Shown: piece after piece, positions 53,708 to 59,522 of the stretch
How positions within the stretch are numbered: the first letter of the stretch is position 1
Layout: every line of letters begins with the position of its first letter
From: Cytophagaceae bacterium
GTDB taxonomy: Bacteria; Bacteroidota; Bacteroidia; Cytophagales; Cytophagaceae
DNA length: 59,522 bases
Assembly (NCBI GenBank): GCA_025455005.1
Contig: JALONH010000016.1
Location: 1-59,522 of the forward strand
Reading direction: 5' to 3'
The notes under the pieces: model-generated
Databases searched by the model: none
What the model saw: only the letters and a program-made list of their open reading frames with translations
Told to the model about the DNA's origin: nothing
Program-made: the position numbers and the translations under genes

Positions 53708-54908
53708 AAAACAAAGCATCTTTACTCCATCGATACATACAAATTCTTGTAAACCTTCCGGCAATTTCAGTGCTGCCAACAATGACCATTCCACCATCAG
53801 AAGTACGAATAAAATTAGACAATATAAAGGGGTTGGAATCACCTAAATATATAGTTTGAATGAGTTGTTTTGTATTTTCATTAAACGCCATCAATTGCAT
53901 TTGTTGGCTCTTTGTAGTACATCCATAGAGTAAATGAGGTACTTGACTATTATTTACTATTCGCTTTAAAATTACTGGTGCTGTTGCTTGCCATTCAGGA
54001 ACATAAACAGTAGGAATATCACTACTGGATGTAAAAGTACCGGAGGAAGTTGGAACAGTTGCCTCTATACCTATAAATTGTTTCCCGAAGTTAAAGGTAG
54101 CAGAAGCCACAGATGAGGAACCTGTAAACAATACAGCACTTAAACCTCTTTCATCTCGAAAACCTTGAACCGTAGCTGGGTAAGCATCCCAAGGCCAAGA
54201 ATACTGAAATTGAGCCAATGAAAAAGTATAATTTACAAATCCATTAAAGTAATAATTTCCATTGGGTGCTTGACCGCAATCAAAAGGATACACTCTTCCT
54301 GTTCGAGTTAAGTGATCAATAATCTTTTCTTCCACCGGAAAATCAAACGAAGCAATACTAAACGCTCTGGATTCTACTACTGCCCCATTTGTCTGTAACA
54401 CCGATACCAATGTAGTTATGTCGTCTTTATTATAATGTTGCAGTACGATTCGATTCGAATTATCGGTGTTTATTGCTAATGGAAAATAAACATCCGATAC
54501 GACATTGGATTGAAGTACTTGTCCCATATCTGATACTTGATGTATTACAGCCTCTGTTGTTAATCCTAACATGCTAACACAAAACATCTGATTGTTTACT
54601 TTAAGGAGATTGGATACCGGACTGACATATTCTGTACTCCATTCTGTCTCTGACAATACTTGACCCATTGCATCTGTTCGTAAAAAATAAATTCCTGGAA
54701 AGGGACTTTCTGAAATTTCTTTAGAACATAAAATTAAATATCCTCCTTCGGCCGTTTCTTCTACATCTAAGGCTGTATAATTAGCCGCATACGCGTCGGT
54801 ATTATAAATACGCAAAAAAGCATCCGGAGTGGCTTCCTTATTTTTCTTAATATCACATGCGGATATACCTACTACTATAAGAATATAAAATACAATTCGA
54901 TACGGCAT
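53703..54908 (-). CDS. Lipoprotein of unknown function
   Basis: 401 residues. Lipobox 'GISAC' gives lipidated Cys18. The mature part has WD/propeller-like repeating strands with 'DVEETAEGGYLILCSKE' near the start and 'FIRTSDGGMVIVGSTEIAGR' near the end. The 'GGY/GGM-x-I/V' phrase is typical of beta-propeller-like Bacteroidota surface lipoproteins. It is one base downstream of the barrel gene and last in the DUF1800-DUF1501-barrel-lipoprotein operon. Confidence 0.75.
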   Translation of the reverse strand: MPYRIVFYILIVVGISACDIKKNKEATPDAFLRIYNTDAYAANYTALDVEETAEGGYLILCSKEISESPFPGIYFLRTDAMGQVLSETEWSTEYVSPVSNLLKVNNQMFCVSMLGLTTEAVIHQVSDMGQVLQSNVVSDVYFPLAINTDNSNRIVLQHYNKDDITTLVSVLQTNGAVVESRAFSIASFDFPVEEKIIDHLTRTGRVYPFDCGQAPNGNYYFNGFVNYTFSLAQFQYSWPWDAYPATVQGFRDERGLSAVLFTGSSSVASATFNFGKQFIGIEATVPTSSGTFTSSSDIPTVYVPEWQATAPVILKRIVNNSQVPHLLYGCTTKSQQMQLMAFNENTKQLIQTIYLGDSNPFILSNFIRTSDGGMVIVGSTEIAGRFTRICMYRWSKDALFF

Positions 54909-54909
54909 A

Positions 54910-55776
54910 TTAATTCACTGCTTTAAATTGTTTGCTGGCTAAATACTTTAAAGGAAACAAACAGCCTACGGATAATTGTAAACTATTTAATAGCACATCA
55001 TCTGACACGTCACCGGATCCGACTAATGGATTTTTATCAAACCGATTGGCTCTATTCGTTATCACATGGGATCCCAACCGATACGTTATATCGGCTATCA
55101 CTCGTACATTCCCTACCTGGTAACTGGCGCCCGCTCCTAGGCCCCAGGATAGATAAGATGAGATATATAGATCATTTGCCCCTACCGTAGTAGCCAATTG
55201 TTCAAAATCCCTATTACTCCCGAATGCATTGTCCGTACCCGAAATGGTTAGTTGATGGGTGGCGGTATTTAAAATCCCATAACTGATTCCGGCCTGAATA
55301 AATGGTCGCAAATTATTTTTTAAGAATTCATATTTTAAAAATAATGGCAACTCTAAGTAATCCAACCGTACTTGTTGATCATATGCTAGTGTTAAAGTAG
55401 CACCGGATGTATCAGTCCAAGAGGTAGTATAATCATAAAAATAACGATACCTTCTATACGCCGGTTGAAACGATACTTGAAAACCTAAATAAGCAAACGT
55501 AAAATCAAGTCCGGCACTGCCACCTAACGAAGAAAAAGAATGGTAGTTCTTTTCCGGAAAAGGTGCGGTCCCTTGAATGGATTGAATCGCTTGATACGAT
55601 TCCTTCACCCGAACTGAAGTCCCCCCTATACCGGCTCTGATGCCAATATAAAATTGTGATTTTGTAAACGGGTCATTACTCTTTACGTAAGGCGATTTGC
55701 CGGAACGTTTGTTTACTTGCGCATTCCCTATCCCTACCAATACTAAGTAGAAGAAACTAAAAACTACGATTCGCAT
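54910..55776 (-). CDS. PorT-like outer-membrane beta-barrel protein
   Basis: 288 residues from the ATG at 55776. A TTG 15 bases upstream would overlap the DUF1501 stop; the ATG gives a clean signal peptide ending GNA-Q. Strands such as 'FYIGIRAGIGGTSVRVKESYQ', 'LGWGAGASYQVGNVRVIADITYRLG'-like stretches and the final 'LQLSVGCLFPLKY' fit the small PorT-like barrel family. It lies one base after the DUF1501 stop and one base before the lipoprotein start. Confidence 0.78.
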   Translation of the reverse strand: MRIVVFSFFYLVLVGIGNAQVNKRSGKSPYVKSNDPFTKSQFYIGIRAGIGGTSVRVKESYQAIQSIQGTAPFPEKNYHSFSSLGGSAGLDFTFAYLGFQVSFQPAYRRYRYFYDYTTSWTDTSGATLTLAYDQQVRLDYLELPLFLKYEFLKNNLRPFIQAGISYGILNTATHQLTISGTDNAFGSNRDFEQLATTVGANDLYISSYLSWGLGAGASYQVGNVRVIADITYRLGSHVITNRANRFDKNPLVGSGDVSDDVLLNSLQLSVGCLFPLKYLASKQFKAVN

Positions 55777-55777
55777 A

Positions 55778-57475
55778 TTACTTTTGAACAATTAGCGCTT
55801 TACTATCTTTTAATGAACCCGCTTCTACTTTATAAATATAGGAACCGGCTGGAATATCTTGTAGTTCGATTACTACAGAGGATTCGCCGGCCGGGAAGGT
55901 ACTTTTCACCAATTGCTTCACCCATTTACCTTGTACAGTATACAACTGTATTTGTACTTCTGCCGGTGTAATCATAAAAAACTTTAACGTGGTTTGAGTA
56001 CTAGCCGGATTAGGATAACAAGGGTGTACGTAAAAACGCTCTTTAGTAAAGGATTTCGAAGAGGTAACCAATGATTGTATCAAAGGTAATGTAACCCCTC
56101 TACCCGGATAATCTCCCCATAATATTCCAAATTCGGCATCTACTTTAGACGGCTCTACACACATCCAATCTTTTAAAATGGTTGCATAAATTTGTCTGTA
56201 ATCAAACTGCATGGCTACATTGTCTTCAGACATATCCGGCAAACTCCCTAATACACCACCTTGAACGGGTTGACCAAACAGTAACATAGGAGCTCCCTCT
56301 CCATGGTCTGTTCCATAAGAGCCATTCGAATAAATCCGTCGACCAAACTCTGATGTTGTGATCGTCAAGACTCTATCTGCTATACCACGTGCTTGTAAAT
56401 CTTGTTGAAACGCTTGCATAGTAGAAGATATGTGATACATTAAGGCAGCATGATTCCCCATGGTTGGATCATAGGATTCTACTTGACGAGCATGCGTGTC
56501 AAATCCACCCATGCGAACTAAAAACAGTTTTGTTTTAGAACCACCGTGAATTAAGTTGGCGATGATTTTAAATTGTTGACTAATTGGATTTCGAGCACGT
56601 TGAGCCGGAGCGTTTAAGGGGTAAGTAGTTGGATATACTATATTCGGATCCAATTGCTTACCTGCCTGATAGGTTTGAAGTATTCTACTATGGTACTCTT
56701 CTGTTTTTTGTTCTAAATTTAAAATCCAGCGTAATTCTTTAGCATATAACGTTTGCTCTAATGCAGCCGGAGGTATACCCCTTGGATCTACATTAGGTTT
56801 ATCTTCATAACCGGGCAAGGTATTTACTAAATCAAAAAACGATTCTGGATCACGAATAGCAATAGACGTAGGTATATTATCGTCTTGATGAAAAACTAAA
56901 GATAAATCATCGTTAAACTCTAAGGACAATGGATCCGGCATATCGGCATTCGGAAAATTTTCAGGGTAGCGTTGCGGGGCATACTGATCTTTTAAATAAC
57001 GGCCGGCCCAACCGGACGTTAAGTAATCATTTGACCCACCACCCATGAATAAAATATCACGCCCTCTAAAATGAGAACCATTGTTATTTTCATAGGATAC
57101 TCCTTGAATAAAATGTACCAAACCCTGATCATATAAACTTTTAACCCCCACCATATCCGGATGTAACGCTACCTGACTAGCGGAGGGCAAAGTTGAATCT
57201 AAGGGTATTATTTTTCGCGCTCCATTCTCCGGTAAACCGATGTTTGGTCGCACATTATAGTATTGGTCATAATTCGCCAATGGAATCAATGTATTAATGC
57301 CATCATTCCCTCCGTGTAATTGCAACAAAATCAATACCCGATCATTCGGGCATTGAGCTGCTAAGCGTTGAAGAGGACCTAAAGCATCCGCCATGGAATA
57401 AAAACTAATTCCTTGAAGTGTCATCGGAATAGCTGCTAGTGCAGGTAAATATTCCAAAAATTTTCTTCTATCCAT
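55778..57475 (-). CDS. DUF1501 protein with Tat-like signal and T9SS type A sorting domain
   Basis: 565 residues. The N-terminus MDRRKFLEYLPALAAIPM carries RRKFL, a twin-arginine-type signal. The DUF1501 body shows 'LILLQLHGGNDGINTLIPL', 'RMGGFDTHARQV' and 'TTSEFGRRIYSNGSYGTDHGEGAPMLLFG', the sulfatase/phosphatase-like metal-site pattern of the family. Residues ~483-565 ('HPCYPNPASTQTTLKF' ... 'GSYIYKVEAGSLKDSKALIVQK') are a T9SS type A sorting domain, so the protein probably ends at the cell surface. It is 11 bases downstream of DUF1800, its usual partner. Confidence 0.88.
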   Translation of the reverse strand: MDRRKFLEYLPALAAIPMTLQGISFYSMADALGPLQRLAAQCPNDRVLILLQLHGGNDGINTLIPLANYDQYYNVRPNIGLPENGARKIIPLDSTLPSASQVALHPDMVGVKSLYDQGLVHFIQGVSYENNNGSHFRGRDILFMGGGSNDYLTSGWAGRYLKDQYAPQRYPENFPNADMPDPLSLEFNDDLSLVFHQDDNIPTSIAIRDPESFFDLVNTLPGYEDKPNVDPRGIPPAALEQTLYAKELRWILNLEQKTEEYHSRILQTYQAGKQLDPNIVYPTTYPLNAPAQRARNPISQQFKIIANLIHGGSKTKLFLVRMGGFDTHARQVESYDPTMGNHAALMYHISSTMQAFQQDLQARGIADRVLTITTSEFGRRIYSNGSYGTDHGEGAPMLLFGQPVQGGVLGSLPDMSEDNVAMQFDYRQIYATILKDWMCVEPSKVDAEFGILWGDYPGRGVTLPLIQSLVTSSKSFTKERFYVHPCYPNPASTQTTLKFFMITPAEVQIQLYTVQGKWVKQLVKSTFPAGESSVVIELQDIPAGSYIYKVEAGSLKDSKALIVQK

Positions 57476-57486
57476 GAGTTGAACGG

Positions 57487-59232
57487 TTAATGAAGTTGAA
57501 ATTCCGGTGATTGTAAAATAGCATTGAATAAATCTTGCAACATACCTTGCGCATCCATCTTACTGGCAGGCATGGATTCGGCACTCAGCCAACTGATTTG
57601 CCAAAACAAGAGAGGACCTTGAGGATATGCTTGACCTAATTGATAAAAACGTTCTTTGAAATAATCTATACGTTCCGTTGTCAGCTCCGTCCCTTCTTCA
57701 TACCAAGGAAATACATAAGACAAAATGGTACGAATCAATAAATCCGGATCGGTCGCAATCGTTGACCAATATTGACGAACTAAGGCATACACATCAATCG
57801 AAATAGCATCCGGATCTGTTATCGTGTCGGTTCGTAACGAACGAAATATAAAATTATACCGTTGATTTAATGCATTGGGCGATATCCAAGAACGATGATA
57901 CAATGGGTATTGATGATAGGCTTCATATCCGGCTACATCAATTGGATTCATCAACGCATGTCCCATATCTTGAAGACTATCGATTATAGTCTTTTGTTTA
58001 GCGTAAAATGAAGATACTGCAGTGGTAGCAGAAGGAAAGCTATATTCAAAGAAATGTAAGGTCTCGGTTACTAGTTCTAACGGTGATTTTATGATAGCAC
58101 CAAAGCGATCATTATCGACTGTGGCATCCATAGAATCATAAAAATGTTGGGAAGCCAATAAGTGTCGAAGAACCGGTTCTAATTTAAAATTGGAACTGTT
58201 AAACACCTGTACCAACTCAGCAATTATCGTATTGTCTATAGTAGCCGTGATTTCATGGTGTACAAAGAATCGGTAAATTTTTCGACAAATAGAATAATGC
58301 GTTTCGGTCGATTGATACAATATTTCTATCAATTGATCGAGTTCATCTATTACACTGGCAGCTGTAGGCTGTGTACCATTCAATAAGGCTGGATTAGGCG
58401 TTACAACTGCATTGTTCAATCGTGCACTAAACGTTTTAACTCCGGAATCATGTTGTGAAGCAATAGAAGAAGCATTTACCTTTACTTTACCTTGAGGTAA
58501 TCCGGTTAGCGAATCGAGGGTAGTAAAGGTAGTATCCGTGTCATACCCGGTAAGAATTAATGCAGCGGCTCGCACATCCTGTTCGGTAAAATAAATATAA
58601 TCGCCTGGAGTTCCGGTGGCCGGAATAAAGCCTTGCAGCCCTTTACCTATCGTGTACAACTCGATTAATTCACGAGCATAATTTTCATTGGGGTCTCCTT
58701 TTACATTGAGTCGACCGTCTAATAAAATCAGCATGGCATTATCCATACTGATTTTTTTGGTCAACTCCTTCATGGAATACGTGGAAGGTAAGTTACTGTC
58801 CAGTGCGAATTTCCTAAACAACACATTTTGAAAATAAAGCGCTCGACTGTTGTTGACAGTGGATTGAATCGTTGTGAAATGAGTATGTAAAAAATAAATA
58901 ATTTTTTCTCTTGTGGTATACGCTAAGCGTTGCGCATCGGGAACGTCTACTGCCATCATTTGCCCAATCCACCAACTCTTCATGCAGGTTTGCAAGACAT
59001 CATCCGAACTGTTGGCCGGAGTGGAAGGTGCGTTTACCCAAGTTACACCGGTTCGCGGGTCAATGGGTGGAGGCGGCTCAGCTGTAGGTTGAAGTAGGGC
59101 ATCTAAGGCTTGTGCAGGAGTGTAAGTGGCGAAGGTGTTTATATCAGAAACCCTCGGCCCAAAGCTAAGCCGACGTAATAAATGAGCCGCACGCTTTTTA
59201 CCTAGCGGAGCCGTTAGAGCAGGTAGTGGCAT
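57487..59232 (-). CDS. DUF1800 family protein
   Basis: 581 residues from the ATG at 59232; the frame extends to a TTG at 59265 but the ATG start is preferred. Family blocks: 'AAHLLRRLSFGPRVSDI' near the start, 'YFLHTHFTTIQSTV' and 'NENYARELIELYTIGKGLQGF' in the centre, and 'LLASQHFYDS' later. DUF1800 and DUF1501 genes occur together across many bacteria; their biochemical role is not established. No clear signal peptide is visible with either start, so its location is uncertain. Confidence 0.88.
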   Translation of the reverse strand: MPLPALTAPLGKKRAAHLLRRLSFGPRVSDINTFATYTPAQALDALLQPTAEPPPPIDPRTGVTWVNAPSTPANSSDDVLQTCMKSWWIGQMMAVDVPDAQRLAYTTREKIIYFLHTHFTTIQSTVNNSRALYFQNVLFRKFALDSNLPSTYSMKELTKKISMDNAMLILLDGRLNVKGDPNENYARELIELYTIGKGLQGFIPATGTPGDYIYFTEQDVRAAALILTGYDTDTTFTTLDSLTGLPQGKVKVNASSIASQHDSGVKTFSARLNNAVVTPNPALLNGTQPTAASVIDELDQLIEILYQSTETHYSICRKIYRFFVHHEITATIDNTIIAELVQVFNSSNFKLEPVLRHLLASQHFYDSMDATVDNDRFGAIIKSPLELVTETLHFFEYSFPSATTAVSSFYAKQKTIIDSLQDMGHALMNPIDVAGYEAYHQYPLYHRSWISPNALNQRYNFIFRSLRTDTITDPDAISIDVYALVRQYWSTIATDPDLLIRTILSYVFPWYEEGTELTTERIDYFKERFYQLGQAYPQGPLLFWQISWLSAESMPASKMDAQGMLQDLFNAILQSPEFQLH

Positions 59233-59522
59233 AAAAAAAGAATTTATACTCTTTAATTTATACAATAAAAAAGCAAAATCATACTATAATGAAGAAAAGT
59301 AGACCAATAAAATAGAAATACGTTAAATTCGATATTTTAATAAGGTTTCAATTCTTAGACTAATAGTAAAAAAATAGGGCGTGCCCCCTCGCAGATACAT
59401 TATCGTTCTACGGTAAAGTATAGGACTCGGGGTCGGGCTCATATCTTTACTTTGTAAATAAATAATGCAATTTTTATTTATGTACATCTAACAACAAAGG
59501 GATAATTCTGAGGTCGGGCTAG
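59233..59522. other. Intergenic tail with a GC-rich repeat-like patch
   Basis: There is no credible ORF in these 290 bases. 59233-59370 is AT-rich and probably holds the DUF1800 promoter; a near-consensus TTG-N21-TATGATTTTG is seen on the minus strand. From 59376 the composition turns GC-rich: AGGGCGTGCCCCCTCGCAG at 59376-59394, then GGTCGGGCT at 59431-59439 and again at 59512-59520. This looks like one end of a dispersed intergenic repeat cut by the window edge. Confidence 0.5.

Noticed and set aside
1-59522. CRISPR array, insertion sequence, prophage or toxin-antitoxin pair
   Set aside because: No regularly spaced repeats, transposase or integrase motifs, phage structural genes or small toxin-antitoxin gene pairs were seen; the window reads as chromosomal core.

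Overview
The window is AT-rich, almost fully coding bacterial chromosome. It is chromosomal core rather than a mobile or accessory island. The content points to Bacteroidota: type IX secretion (T9SS) C-terminal sorting domains (1-1065, 55778-57475), GldA/F/G-type ABC genes, PorT-like and Porin_10-like barrels, DUF4290 next to murA, HU-CCDC81/SPOR and DUF3109 proteins, and several -7 promoter elements matching the Bacteroidota consensus TAnnTTTG. The EF-P loop sequence and the DUF1501/DUF1800 pair resemble Cytophagales/Chitinophagales-like lineages more than classical Flavobacteriia, but the exact lineage cannot be fixed from this sequence.

Layout, left to right. 1-8339: the end of a giant T9SS type B adhesin-like gene; a DUF3109-helicase pair facing a PcrA/UvrD helicase; then DUF4290-murA-small membrane protein. 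8495-9619: dnaN. 9701-24645: a 15-kb run of 13 genes on the minus strand. In transcription order these are holA, a giant TPR protein, an outer-membrane barrel, a HU-like/SPOR protein, ExbB, ExbD, TonB, folC, trmB, a GldA-F-G type ABC system and a DUF4340-like protein. 24794-26677: tyrS and a SET-domain protein. 26708-27882: three small cysteine-rich or heavy-metal exported proteins. 28034-32866: efp, a very small membrane protein, a GT-C-like membrane protein, a PorT-like barrel, an MBL hydrolase, accA and tRNA-Asp. 33065-40412: secreted proteins, an 'asparagine synthetase B-like' exported protein, miaE, a porin and lpxK. 40475-46632: nif3, zinc-ribbon protein, TPR protein, pabB-like gene and amino-acid permease. 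46815-52023: miaB, a sigma-54-type activator, lptE, TPR protein, secG and DUF2721. 52234-52958: two cold-shock-domain genes, each with an inverted repeat in its leader. 53015-59232: nitroreductase, lipoprotein, barrel, DUF1501 and DUF1800. The last 150 bases hold a GC-rich patch with a repeated GGTCGGGCT word.

The best candidate for an under-described system is the TPR / barrel / HU-SPOR / ExbB-ExbD-TonB block (15986-23567). By domain logic it looks like a proton-motive-force-powered assembly spanning inner membrane, peptidoglycan and outer membrane. The Cys-rich three-gene cluster (26708-27882) is the second. Residue-level oddities are MurA with Asp at the fosfomycin-target Cys position, TyrRS with TIGN in place of HIGH, and EF-P with Asn at the usual Lys/Arg modification site. 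All calls were made by reading the sequence; no database search was run.
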